Source of the DNA: Oscillospiraceae bacterium
GTDB lineage: Bacteria > Bacillota > Clostridia > Oscillospirales > Ruminococcaceae
DNA: 32,300 bases
Assembly: GCA_012729855.1 (NCBI GenBank)
Contig: JAAYCI010000018.1
Span: 1 to 32,300, forward strand
Direction of reading: 5' to 3'
Shown: piece after piece, positions 1 through 7,817 of the stretch
Layout: every line of letters begins with the position of its first letter
Numbering within the stretch: the first letter of the stretch is position 1
Notes under the pieces: model-generated
Told to the model about the DNA's origin: nothing
The model's input: only the letters and a program-made list of their open reading frames with translations
The model's database searches: none
Program-made: the position numbers and the translations under genes

Positions 1-182
1 CCTGCGGGCCGTCGCAAGGCCGAGGAGGGAGGAATACTTGGTGTATTCCGACTGACGACTAGCGCCGCAGCGCTGTTTCGAGCGCAACCGGGCGCAGCCC
101 GGCTCTTGGCGCGAGATGAACGCAGAAGGACACAAAATATGACGGGGTAGATGTCCCATTGGCACTTTAGGGACACGCCCTA
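1..182 (+). repeat. MITE-like intergenic repeat, left end outside window
   Basis: This non-coding stretch before the first gene contains a palindrome with arms GGAATAC and GTATTCC (31-49). It is followed by a 62-bp block (57-118) that is nearly identical to the reverse complement of 4630-4693, differing by two single-base gaps. The apparent right end is TAGGGACACGCCCTA at 168-182, so a TA lies at the boundary, as expected for an element that duplicates a TA target. The left end is outside the window, so terminal inverted repeats cannot be confirmed. No transposase is encoded. Confidence 0.55.
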
Positions 183-216
183 ATGTCTGCAAAAGCCCGA
201 TGGGAGTGTGGTGTAA

Positions 217-1137
217 ATGACGGCAGCGCTTATTATAGCAGCGGGAACAACCCCTGGCGCAAACGGTTTTGACCCCTTAAAGCCGGTGGGCGGCATGCCG
301 CCCGTGCAGCGGCTGGTGCTGGTGTTCCAGCAGGCGGGCATTGCCCGCGTGGTGCTGGTGGCGGGGCCAAACAACGAGGCGCTGAAAAAGCAGGCGGCCA
401 AGCTGGGGGTGGTGTGCCTGGAAAACCCCCGCCTGGACAGCGAAATGCTGGACAGTGTGAAAATAGGCCTGGACTACCTGCAGGACAAATGCGACAAGGT
501 GCAAATCACCCCGGTGGACATCCCGCTGTTCTCGGTGGAGACCGCCAAGCGGCTGGACGCCTCGGACGAGGCGGTGGTGCTGCCCATCCACAACCAGGCC
601 ACCGGGCATCCCATCCAGATAAAAGCAAAGCTGTTTGGCAAGATACTGGCCTACGGCGGCGCGGGGGGCCTTGCCGGCGCGGTGGAGGCCAGCGGCGTTT
701 CCCGCTGCTTTTTGGAGGTGCCGGACGCCGGCATCCTGGTGGATGTGGAGAAGGAGAGCGACTACGACGCGCTGGTGGATCAGCACAGCCTGAATGCCCT
801 GCTGCCGGTGGTGCGGGTGTTTGTAACCCGCGGGGGCGACGGCTACGGCCCCGGCCAGCAGCAGCTGCTGCGCCTTTTGGACGACACCCAAAGCCTGCGC
901 CTGGCCTGCCAGCAGATGGGCGTGAGCTACAGCAAGGGCTGGAAGATGATCAACAACATTGAAAAGCTGTTCGGGCAGGACCTGGTGGTGCGCCAGCAGG
1001 GCGGCCGGCACGGCGGCGGCTCGGAGACCACGGCCAAAGGCAAGGAACTGATTGCCCGGTACGACGCCTTTGTAAATGACGTGCGCGAACAGACGGAGAC
1101 CATCTTCGACAAGTACTTCAAAGACGGCGACTTGTAG
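217..1137 (+). CDS. MocA-like nucleotidyltransferase fused to ModE-type winged-helix domain
   Basis: A 306-residue protein with two domains. Residues 1-190 have the fold pattern of MobA/MocA nucleotidyltransferases: an opening LIIAAG strand, a later TPVDIPLF segment (the metal-binding Asp region) and a GHP motif around residue 129. The usual G-x-S-x-R-M-G-x-x-K loop is altered to GTTPGANGFDPLKP, so the arginine is missing while a lysine remains. Residues 200-300 resemble the N-terminal DNA-binding domain of ModE: a recognition helix region (MGVSYSKGWKMINNIEK) followed by a glycine-rich wing (GGRHGGG). MocA and ModE families act in molybdenum cofactor tailoring and molybdate-dependent regulation; that this protein does either is inference. 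The ATG has only a weak upstream GGGAG. No molybdenum gene adjoins it; the next gene is convergent. It ends with TAG. Confidence 0.75.
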   Translation: MTAALIIAAGTTPGANGFDPLKPVGGMPPVQRLVLVFQQAGIARVVLVAGPNNEALKKQAAKLGVVCLENPRLDSEMLDSVKIGLDYLQDKCDKVQITPVDIPLFSVETAKRLDASDEAVVLPIHNQATGHPIQIKAKLFGKILAYGGAGGLAGAVEASGVSRCFLEVPDAGILVDVEKESDYDALVDQHSLNALLPVVRVFVTRGGDGYGPGQQQLLRLLDDTQSLRLACQQMGVSYSKGWKMINNIEKLFGQDLVVRQQGGRHGGGSETTAKGKELIARYDAFVNDVREQTETIFDKYFKDGDL

Positions 1138-1184
1138 CACACCTGTCTGCCCGGCTATCGCCGCGAAAAGCGCATGATATAGTC

Positions 1185-1221
1185 AAACCACTTCAAAACT
1201 GTCTCGGTTTTGAAGTGGTTT
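1185..1221. terminator. 15-bp perfect hairpin between convergent genes; also a repeat copy
   Basis: A perfect 15-bp inverted repeat (AAACCACTTCAAAAC and its complement) with a 7-nt loop lies between two convergent genes, with a T-run on the plus side. It is placed to end both transcripts. The same sequence with its TATAGTcAAACCACTT lead-in recurs at the ends of the element at 12080-12259, so this terminator looks derived from a short mobile repeat. Confidence 0.7.
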
Positions 1222-1243
1222 TTGCTTATGTGTCTACGGGAAA

Positions 1244-3775
1244 TCAAGCGCTGGGCGGCTCTGGAGGGGCTGCTTCCTGCACGGGGGGCGGCGCGGGCTT
1301 TTCAGCCGGCGGCATTTGCGCGGGCAGGGTTTCTTTTTGGCCGGCCACAATGGGGGCCAGCGTCTGCTGCCAGCGTTCGTCGTGCCGGGCTTTGCGGCGC
1401 GCCCAAGACGCGGTGCCCCGCCGCACCAGCCGGCATAGGCTGCCTTGCAGCTTGGGGCTGATGTACATGAGCGGCAGGTAGAAGAATACGTTGCGGGTGA
1501 ACAGGCTGTCCAGCATAAAGAACCAGCCAAACCCGATGAAGCACACCAGGAAAGCCACGCCCAGCAGGCTTATCAACAGCTTTTCCAGCCAGTTTTGCGG
1601 CTGGGCCACCCGCCACAGCACATAAAAGCAGGTGGTGCCGGTGAGCAGCACGTTCATCATGGAGGTCTCGTTCTGAGACAGGCCGAAGAAGATGCCGGCC
1701 AGCTGAATGACGAGGATGCTGAGCACCACTGTGATGGCGGCGGGCAGCGAATACTCCAGGATGTTGGTGACGAAACGGCCCTCCGGCTTTCGGTAGTTGG
1801 CGCGCAGCGCCAGGAAGAAGGACGGAATGCCCACCATCAGTGTGTTGATGGGCGTCATTTGCAGCGGCGCGAAGGGGTAGGGGTAGGGGATGAAGATGTA
1901 CAGCAGCGACAGGATGGTGGAATAGATGGTTTTCACCAGGTAGAGCGCGGCCACATTCTCGATGTTGTTGATGACCCGGCGGCCCTCGCGCAAAACGTCG
2001 GTCATGGCCGAGAAATCGTTGGTCATCAGCACAAAGTCGCTGGCCCCGCGGGCGGCGTCGCTGCCGTTTATCATAGCCACGCTGCAGCTGGCCTCCTTCA
2101 TGGCCAGCACGTCGTTCACGCCGTCGCCCGTCATGCAGCAGGTGTGGCCGTTCGCCCGCAGCGCCATAATCAGCGCCCGCTTCTGCTGGGGAGATACCCG
2201 GCCGAACACCGTGTAGCGCTCCACCAAAAACGGCAGGTTGGCGTCGTCGCCTACGGTGGAAAGGTCGATGTATTTCTCCGCCCCCGTAATACCCGCCCGG
2301 GCGGCAATGGTGCTTACGGTAAGCGCGTCGTCGCCCGAGATCACCTTCAGGGTAACGCCCTCGTTTTCAAAGAAACGGAAGGTCTCGGCGGCGGTGGCGC
2401 GTATGGTGTCGCTGAGGACAACCAGCGCCACACAGGAAAGCCCGGGCGGCAGGGCGTTGTCTTCCGGGCACTGCGGCGAATGGGCCAGGCACAGCACCCG
2501 GAAGCCCTCGGCGGCGTATTCGCGTATCTTTTCGGCAAAAGGCACATTCCCGCCGGGGAACACAAACTCGGGCGCGCCCAGGATGTAGCAGCCCGCGCCC
2601 TCAAAGGCGGCGCCGCTCCACTTGCGGGCGGAGGAAAACGGGATGCCGTTGGTGCATTGCCAATGGCCGGGCCCCGGGAAAGCCGCCCGCAGCGCCACGG
2701 CCGTGGCGTTGTCGTCGGGCAGGGCGGCCATCAGCTCGGCCAGTGCCGTGCCGGCGGTCTCTATGGTGGTGGCGTTGTCGGTGGGCAGCAGCGTTTCAAA
2801 GCTCAGGGTGCCGTCGGTGATGGTGCCCGTTTTGTCCAGGCATAAAACGTCCACCCGGGCCAGTGTTTCAATGCTGTAGAGCGACTGCACCAGCGCCTTG
2901 CGCTGGGCCAGCTTCAGCGCGCCCACCGTGAGGGTGACGCCGGTGAGCAGGATGAGCCCCTCCGGGATCATGCCCAGCATGCCGGCCGAGGCGCCCAGCA
3001 CCGAGGCGTCCAGGTCGCCCGAGCCGGTGTACTGCTGCCAGAACAGCAGGATGCCAATGGGGATGATGGCGATGGTGAGCACCCGGATGATGTTGTTCAG
3101 CGTGCGCATCAGCGGGGTTTGGCGCTTGCGCTGGGTCTGGGCCTCCACGGTGATGGAGTGGGCGTAGCTGCTGCTGCCCACGGCCGTTACCCGCATGTGG
3201 CCCTGGCCGGCCGTGGCAAAGCTGCCGGAGAGGATATAGGCGTCTTCCCCTTTGCGGATGTTGTCGGCCTCGCCGGTCAGCAGGCTTTCGTCCATTTCAA
3301 GGCCGTCGGAGTGCACGATGACACCGTCTGCGCAGGCCTGCGCACCGGTGGAAAGCACCAGGATGTCGTCCAGCACCACCTCGGCCTGCTCGATGGACAC
3401 CGGCGTGCCGTCGCGGACAGCCGTTACCTTGCCGCGGGAGAGCACCGAGAGCTTGTCCAGTGTGCGCTTGGCGCGCAATTCCTGGATGATGCCCAGCGCG
3501 GTGTTGCAAATGGCCACCCCGAAAAACAGGCAGTTGCGCAATTCGCCCACCAGCAGAATGGCGATGGCCAGCACCAGGTTGATGAGGTTGAACAGCGTGC
3601 AGACGTTTTTGAGGATGATGCGCCCCACCGATGGGGTGACGCCCTCGGGCGCGGGGTTGTGGGCGCCCGCGGCCATGCGGGCTTCCACCTGCGGGGCGGA
3701 AAGGCCGGCGCGCCAGTCGGGCTGGGCACGCTCGAAAGTGGGGGCTGGTCCGGTGGGCGGGGTATGCTTGCTCAA
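1244..3775 (-). CDS. Cation-translocating P-type ATPase
   Basis: An 843-residue P-type ATPase that should move a cation across the membrane at the cost of ATP. The landmarks are in order: a TGEA actuator motif (near residue 167, TGES in the classic form), a PEGL transmembrane motif (near 271, as in Ca2+/Mg2+-type pumps), the DKTGT phosphorylation site (Asp near 314), an LGAPE motif in place of the nucleotide-domain KGAPE, TGDGVND in the P domain, and a C-terminal membrane block. The last 60 or so residues are Pro/Ala-rich and probably cytoplasmic. The start is TTG: AAGGAGG lies 7 nt upstream (3783-3789), and no ATG fits. The substrate cannot be read from sequence; Ca2+, Mg2+ or Mn2+ are possibilities. 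It is divergent from a TetR-family gene, which may control it. It ends with TGA. Confidence 0.9.
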   Translation of the reverse strand: MSKHTPPTGPAPTFERAQPDWRAGLSAPQVEARMAAGAHNPAPEGVTPSVGRIILKNVCTLFNLINLVLAIAILLVGELRNCLFFGVAICNTALGIIQELRAKRTLDKLSVLSRGKVTAVRDGTPVSIEQAEVVLDDILVLSTGAQACADGVIVHSDGLEMDESLLTGEADNIRKGEDAYILSGSFATAGQGHMRVTAVGSSSYAHSITVEAQTQRKRQTPLMRTLNNIIRVLTIAIIPIGILLFWQQYTGSGDLDASVLGASAGMLGMIPEGLILLTGVTLTVGALKLAQRKALVQSLYSIETLARVDVLCLDKTGTITDGTLSFETLLPTDNATTIETAGTALAELMAALPDDNATAVALRAAFPGPGHWQCTNGIPFSSARKWSGAAFEGAGCYILGAPEFVFPGGNVPFAEKIREYAAEGFRVLCLAHSPQCPEDNALPPGLSCVALVVLSDTIRATAAETFRFFENEGVTLKVISGDDALTVSTIAARAGITGAEKYIDLSTVGDDANLPFLVERYTVFGRVSPQQKRALIMALRANGHTCCMTGDGVNDVLAMKEASCSVAMINGSDAARGASDFVLMTNDFSAMTDVLREGRRVINNIENVAALYLVKTIYSTILSLLYIFIPYPYPFAPLQMTPINTLMVGIPSFFLALRANYRKPEGRFVTNILEYSLPAAITVVLSILVIQLAGIFFGLSQNETSMMNVLLTGTTCFYVLWRVAQPQNWLEKLLISLLGVAFLVCFIGFGWFFMLDSLFTRNVFFYLPLMYISPKLQGSLCRLVRRGTASWARRKARHDERWQQTLAPIVAGQKETLPAQMPPAEKPAPPPVQEAAPPEPPSA

Positions 3776-3792
3776 TACGGGGCCTCCTTGTC

Positions 3793-3822
3793 AGAGCTTC
3801 TGCGCAAGCGCGCAGAAGCTCT
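3793..3822. promoter_or_regulatory. 13-bp perfect inverted repeat in the ATPase/tetR divergent region
   Basis: AGAGCTTCTGCGC and its exact complement are separated by 4 nt, directly upstream of the ATPase ribosome site (3783-3789) and before the tetR promoter. It could be the operator for the TetR-family protein, or a hairpin in the ATPase leader RNA that affects access to the ribosome site. No T-run follows it on either strand, which argues against a terminator. Confidence 0.55.
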
Positions 3823-3848
3823 TGCGCTTTACGTGACATATTTGACGG

Positions 3849-3877
3849 TTGAAAAGCAGAAGTGACTATTGTAAAAT
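3849..3877 (+). promoter_or_regulatory. Candidate sigma-A promoter for the tetR-family gene
   Basis: TTGAAA (3849-3854), a 17-nt spacer and TAAAAT (3872-3877). Transcription would begin near 3884, about 60 nt before the TTG start. This argues against using the upstream in-frame ATG at 3849, which would lie inside the -35 box. Confidence 0.55.
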
Positions 3878-3944
3878 GGGAATGTGCCAGAAATGTGAAG
3901 TTTTGCCCGTGCCGCCCGCCGGTACCCAGGAAAAGGAGGGGAAC

Positions 3945-4538
3945 TTGGCCAGCGCAGACATTACCAAACGCGCCATTGCCGACGCCATGAAAACGCTGAT
4001 GGCCGAAAAGCCCCTGGCGAAAATAAGTGTGGGCGACGTGGTGGAGCGGTGCGGCATGAACCGTAACAGCTTCTATTATCACTTTAAAGATAAAATGGAT
4101 CTTGTCAACTGGATATTCTACGCCGAGATAGCCGAGGTGCTGAGCCGGGACGAGGTGGCAGACGGCACCGTGTGGGTGCTGCTGGGGGGCATGTGCGATT
4201 ATTTCTACGAAAAGCAAGTGTTTTACCGCAATGCTTTCGGCGTAGACGGCCAGAACTCCTTTTTGGAATACTTTACCGATTTGATGAAGCGCATCATTCA
4301 GGCGCGTCTCTCTGATATATATAACGAGGGTGCCTACCAGGATTTCTTCGTAGATTTTTACGCCGATGTATTTGTGCTCACCATCCGCCGCTGGCTGCTG
4401 CAGGGCGCCAGCATGCCGCCGGCCACGCTGGCCGGGCTTTTGCGCAAGGCCATGAACGGCGAGGGCATGCAGGCCATGGAGACAGACACCCCCCCGGAAG
4501 GCCCGCCCGAAAAAGAAAAACTGCCACCGGGTGGCTAG
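3945..4538 (+). CDS. TetR/AcrR-family transcriptional regulator
   Basis: A 197-residue regulator. The first 50 residues carry the TetR helix-turn-helix: ITKRAIADAMKTLM, ISVGDVVERCGMNRNSFYYHF, then a KMDLVNW helix. The rest is the helical ligand/dimerisation domain of no clear subtype. The TTG start at 3945 is chosen because AAAGGAGGG ends 4 nt upstream; the longer frame reaching back to ATG 3849 would overlap the promoter. It is divergent from the P-type ATPase with a strong palindrome between them, so control of the pump is a reasonable guess. The gene ends in a Pro/Glu/Lys-rich tail (EGPPEKEKLPPGG), and its TAG stop is formed by the first bases of the inserted element at 4536, so the native C-terminus may have been altered. 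Confidence 0.85.
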   Translation: MASADITKRAIADAMKTLMAEKPLAKISVGDVVERCGMNRNSFYYHFKDKMDLVNWIFYAEIAEVLSRDEVADGTVWVLLGGMCDYFYEKQVFYRNAFGVDGQNSFLEYFTDLMKRIIQARLSDIYNEGAYQDFFVDFYADVFVLTIRRWLLQGASMPPATLAGLLRKAMNGEGMQAMETDTPPEGPPEKEKLPPGG

Positions 4539-4764
4539 GGCCTGTTGACGCAAAGCGAACGGGCACGTCTTTTGGCACGTCTTCACGCACCTTTCTGCGT
4601 CAGGCTCAATCGGAATACACAAAGTATTCCATCTCCGCGCCAAGAGCCGGGCTGCGCCCGGTTGCGCTCCGAAACAGCGCTGCGGCGCTAGTCAATCGCC
4701 TTCCTTGAAATACACGCGAATCCGTACCAAAATCCGCACATTCCATTTGTGTCAACAGGCCCTA
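4536..4764 (-). mobile_element. MITE, 229 bp, 14-bp terminal inverted repeats with TA ends
   Basis: The element is bounded by tagggcctgttgac (4536-4549) and its exact reverse complement (4751-4764). The TA at each outer edge fits the TA target duplication of the IS630/Tc1-mariner group. It encodes no protein and contains the GGAATAC-N5-GTATTCC palindrome (4612-4630) and a 64-bp block (4630-4693) shared in inverted orientation with 57-118. It would need a transposase supplied from elsewhere. Its left TA-G provides the stop codon of the upstream tetR gene. Confidence 0.75.
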
Positions 4765-4782
4765 AATATCTACAGATAAATT

Positions 4783-4815
4783 AAAAATGCCGGCTAGCCA
4801 GTAGCCGGCATTTTT
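4783..4815. terminator. Terminator hairpin overlapping the end of the cluster-less radical-SAM paralogue
   Basis: AAAAATGCCGGCTA and its complement form a 14-bp stem with a 5-nt loop. The A/T-rich outer ends act as T-runs on either strand. The stem contains the last codons and the TAG stop (4794-4796) of the minus-strand gene, so termination is built into the coding end. Confidence 0.7.
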
Positions 4816-5843
4816 TTGGGCATATATTTGTACAATGCGTCCCGCAGGGAGATGTGCGGGAAGGTCTCGGTGGACATCTCCCGCACGCCCTCGTGGTAGA
4901 AGTGGAGGGTGCCGTTCTCCCGGATGGAGACCAGCGTGGGCTGGGTGGAGACGTTGCTGTCCAGCCAGGCAATATCGCAGTAAAGGTCTATGGGCAGCAC
5001 CGGGATGTTCAGCGTCTTGCGGAAATCGGTGAGGCGGCGGTAAACGTCGTCGTTATCCAGCTGGTGCACGCCGTCGCGGCGGATCATGCAGTACATCGGC
5101 AGCCCGGCCTCCAGCGCGGGGGCGAAGAAATCGGCGTTTATCTCATTGGCCGTCAGGCCGTCGTGGTAGGCGTAACCGCCGCACAGGATGCCCTTGCTTT
5201 TCAGAATGGTGGCCGCGGTTTTGGCCACCTGGGGCTGTTCGGGCGGCATGTCTACAAAAACGCCAATGTTCTGGGCAGCCAGAATTTCGTCGGCGGTGCT
5301 CTCGCTCACCATGGCGGCCGGTAAAAAGACAAGGAACGCGTTTTCCCGCGCGCCGCGCATGATATCGTACACCTCACGGATATAGGGATAGTCCGGCTGC
5401 ACCAGCAGCAGATGGCTGTAAATGCCCAGCGCCCGGCTTTGCTCCACCAGGCTGAAAACGTCCTGCGGGGTGAGGGGCGAGCCGTCCCGCAGCATGGTGA
5501 TGAGCGCCCAGGGGATGTTGAAGCCCTGCTTGGCCTCCAGCCCGCGGATGACCTTGGCGCCGTGGATGAGGCTGTTGTAGCCCAGGTTCATGCCAAACTG
5601 GGTAAGCATGTCGGTATTGGTGTCCCGCACAATATACTCCACCAGCTTGTAATAGGCGCTGTTTTCGTCCTCCAGCATGCGCTGGGCGGTATTGAAAAAG
5701 GTATTCTGGGTGCGGCTTTTGGCAAACATCTTGCCCAGGTCTACCAGGTTGCGTATCTCGCGCGCGGGGCTCTCTTTAATCTTGGCCAGGCCCCGCTCCA
5801 CGGCGGAACGTACCATCACATATTGCAGTGAGTTGGATACCAT
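4794..5843 (-). CDS. Radical-SAM-family paralogue lacking the Fe-S cluster cysteines
   Basis: A 349-residue protein whose N-terminal 110 residues align by eye with the divergent radical-SAM protein at 6167-7585: both share a (R/N)xLEDE(N/S) segment, a middle helix region, and a (F/C)NxPWA(L/I) strand leading into the barrel. In the partner this strand runs into DPTSACNLGCTGC. Here it runs into TMLRDGSPLTPQDVFSL, so no CxxxCxxC exists and a 4Fe-4S/SAM site cannot form in the usual way. The rest keeps a TIM-barrel-like pattern (IGVFVDMPPE, GILCGGYAYHDGLT, LPMYCMIRRDG) and lacks the C-terminal cysteine region of the partner. ATG 5843 is used because AAAAAGGGG lies 9 nt upstream; a GTG at 5867 is possible but has no better site. 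It may be a binding or chaperone-like partner of the active enzyme, or a protein of new function. Confidence 0.7.
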   Translation of the reverse strand: MVSNSLQYVMVRSAVERGLAKIKESPAREIRNLVDLGKMFAKSRTQNTFFNTAQRMLEDENSAYYKLVEYIVRDTNTDMLTQFGMNLGYNSLIHGAKVIRGLEAKQGFNIPWALITMLRDGSPLTPQDVFSLVEQSRALGIYSHLLLVQPDYPYIREVYDIMRGARENAFLVFLPAAMVSESTADEILAAQNIGVFVDMPPEQPQVAKTAATILKSKGILCGGYAYHDGLTANEINADFFAPALEAGLPMYCMIRRDGVHQLDNDDVYRRLTDFRKTLNIPVLPIDLYCDIAWLDSNVSTQPTLVSIRENGTLHFYHEGVREMSTETFPHISLRDALYKYMPKKMPATG

Positions 5844-5922
5844 AGCAAAAAACCCCTTTTTATGCACGTATTATTATATACTATAACTTATAGCACAAAA
5901 TATCGTACAGGCAAAGTGGGAA

Positions 5923-5945
5923 AATTGTCTAAAATTTAGGCAATT
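5923..5945. promoter_or_regulatory. 23-bp near-perfect palindrome upstream of the radical-SAM pair
   Basis: AATTGTCTAAA, one central base, then TTTAGGCAATT: arms of 11 bp with one mismatch. It lies about 80 nt upstream of the minus-strand start and some 220 nt before the plus-strand start. The region 5844-6166 holds no gene. Near the minus start there is AT-rich TATAAT-like sequence, but no clear -35/-10 pair can be assigned for either gene. An operator shared by both genes is plausible, unproven. Confidence 0.4.
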
Positions 5946-6166
5946 GGGCCGCAATGTCTGATTTTTGAACAGCGGATGGGGTTTGCCCAATGACCGCCCA
6001 GCGTTGTTTGTGCCATAATTTAAGCAGTAAAAATGGATAAATGGCTCTGCCGGCACTCAAGAGACAAGTGCGGTATGCCGGCGCAGACCATGCAAGAAAC
6101 AAGCCACACGCCCGCGGGCCACCCAAAACGCGGCGCAAACGGCGAGAACGAAAGTGAGGGAGCAAC

Positions 6167-7585
6167 ATGGCAAAAAGAACTGTGAAGGAACAGCTGCAGG
6201 CGTTTGGGCTGTCCAAACTGCTGGGGATGATTCGCACCGAGCCGGATAAGAACCTGATGAAGCTGCTGGAATGGGTGGACCGCCTGGACATGGGCGACAC
6301 ACTGCTCAGCCAGCGCACTGTTATCCGCAACATTCTGGAGGATGAGAGCAACCCCTGGAACCAGTTCATCAAAGAGATGTGGTCCAGCGTGGACGACGAC
6401 GTGCGCGTTACCTTCTTCGAGAACTTCATTGTATACGCCGGCGTTATTGGCAATGCGCGGCTGGTAAAATCGCGCGAGGAGCATGGCTGCAACGTGCCCT
6501 GGGCCATTTTGATGGACCCCACCAGCGCCTGCAACCTGGGCTGCACCGGCTGCTGGGCCGCCGAATACGGCGACCAGATGAGCATGAGCTTTGAAGAGCT
6601 GGACAGCATCATCGAGCAGGGCAAAGAGCTGGGCACCTACATGTACATCTACTCCGGCGGCGAGCCGCTGGTGCGCAAGAAGGACATCATCCGCCTGTGC
6701 GAAAAGCACAGCGAGTGCATGTTCCTGGCCTTCACCAACGGCACGCTGATAGACGAGGCTTTCGCCGACGAGATGCTGCGGGTGAAAAACTTTGCCCCGG
6801 CCATTTCCATCGAGGGCTTTGAGGAGGCCACCGACGCCCGCCGCGGCGCCGGCACCTACCAGAAGGTGATTCGCGCCATGGAAATTCTGCGCGAGCGTAA
6901 GCTGATTTACGGCGCGTCGCTGTGCTACACCAGCGAAAACACCGACGTGATTGCCAGCGACGCCTTTATGGACCACCTGATTGAGCTGGGCAACAAGTTT
7001 GCCTGGTACTTCACCTACATGCCGGTGGGCGTGGGTTCCCCCACCGAGCTGATTGCCACCGCCCCGCAGCGCGAGCAGATGTACACCAAAATCCGCGAAT
7101 GGCGCGAGACCAAGCCCATCTTCACCATGGACTTCTGGAACGACGGCGAGTACGTGCAGGGCTGCATAGCCGGCGGCCGCATCTATATGCACATCAACGC
7201 CGGCGGCGACTACGAGCCCTGCGCCTTCATCCACTATTCCGACAGCAACATCCGCGAAAACACCCTGCTGCAGGCGCTGCAAAGCCCGCTGTTCATGGCC
7301 TACATGGAGGGCCAGCCCTTCAACGAGAACCACCTGCGGCCCTGCCCGCTGCTGGACAACCAGGGCGCGCTGGCCGACCTGGTGCACAAAAGCGGCGCCC
7401 ACAGCACCGACCTGACGGCCCCCGAAAACGTGGACGACCTGTGCGCCAAGTGCAAGCAGGCGGCCGACAACTGGCAGATTGCCGCCGACCGCCTGTGGAA
7501 GGACAACGAGGCCAAGCGCTGGAAGAAGATGAACCAGGGCGCCCAGCCGGTGCGCGAGAAGCAAAAGACATCCGTAGGGCGATAA
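6167..7585 (+). CDS. Radical SAM protein with a cysteine-rich C-terminal region (SPASM-like)
   Basis: A 472-residue radical SAM enzyme. An N-terminal helical region of about 110 residues precedes the barrel, which opens with the cluster motif C122-x3-C126-x2-C129 in DPTSACNLGCTGC. The next conserved motif, YSGGEPL (near 165), binds the SAM methionine group in this superfamily. The C-terminal part has further cysteines (GCIAGG, EPCAF, RPCPLL, DDLCAKC) of the type that hold auxiliary Fe-S clusters in SPASM or twitch domains. Such enzymes use SAM radicals to modify peptides, proteins or small molecules; the substrate is not evident and no precursor peptide gene is visible nearby. The ATG has a GAGGGAG site 6 nt upstream. 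The divergent neighbour is a cluster-less relative, suggesting a functional pair. It ends with TAA. Confidence 0.85.
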   Translation: MAKRTVKEQLQAFGLSKLLGMIRTEPDKNLMKLLEWVDRLDMGDTLLSQRTVIRNILEDESNPWNQFIKEMWSSVDDDVRVTFFENFIVYAGVIGNARLVKSREEHGCNVPWAILMDPTSACNLGCTGCWAAEYGDQMSMSFEELDSIIEQGKELGTYMYIYSGGEPLVRKKDIIRLCEKHSECMFLAFTNGTLIDEAFADEMLRVKNFAPAISIEGFEEATDARRGAGTYQKVIRAMEILRERKLIYGASLCYTSENTDVIASDAFMDHLIELGNKFAWYFTYMPVGVGSPTELIATAPQREQMYTKIREWRETKPIFTMDFWNDGEYVQGCIAGGRIYMHINAGGDYEPCAFIHYSDSNIRENTLLQALQSPLFMAYMEGQPFNENHLRPCPLLDNQGALADLVHKSGAHSTDLTAPENVDDLCAKCKQAADNWQIAADRLWKDNEAKRWKKMNQGAQPVREKQKTSVGR

Positions 7586-7596
7586 CGCTGTATAAG

Positions 7597-7667
7597 CGGC
7601 CATACAGAACAGGTGATAACCAACAAGCGGCCTGCCGGAAAACCGGCAGGCCGCTTGCGTATGGCCG
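7597..7667 (+). terminator. Nested hairpins after the radical SAM gene
   Basis: A 15-bp perfect stem with an AAAA loop (7624-7638 with 7643-7657) sits inside a second stem, CGGCCATAC (7597-7605) with GTATGGCCG (7659-7667). There is no clean T-run, so termination is likely but may be partial. It separates this gene from the promoter of the next operon. Confidence 0.6.
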
Positions 7668-7682
7668 TTTACGCAGGGGAGG

Positions 7683-7711
7683 TTGATAAACGGGGGCTTT
7701 TCTGCGATAAT
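7683..7711 (+). promoter_or_regulatory. Candidate sigma-A promoter of the surface protein / kinase operon
   Basis: TTGATA (7683-7688), a 17-nt spacer and GATAAT (7706-7711). The predicted start near 7718 leaves a leader of about 100 nt before the ATG at 7818. It is the only good promoter between the preceding hairpins and the operon. Confidence 0.6.
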
Positions 7712-7817
7712 GGGCTAAAGGGGTTTGGCGTGGCACAAAGGGCAAATCGGCGTGGCCTGCGCAAGCGCTTATGTATGCGCGCGGGGCTGGCTTGCTCTAA
7801 AAGGGGGAACAATTCGG

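Noticed and set aside
6020..7603. A 527-residue minus-strand frame opposite the radical SAM gene
   Set aside because: The plus strand has the CxxxCxxC and GGEP motifs; the minus frame has no domain or ribosome site.
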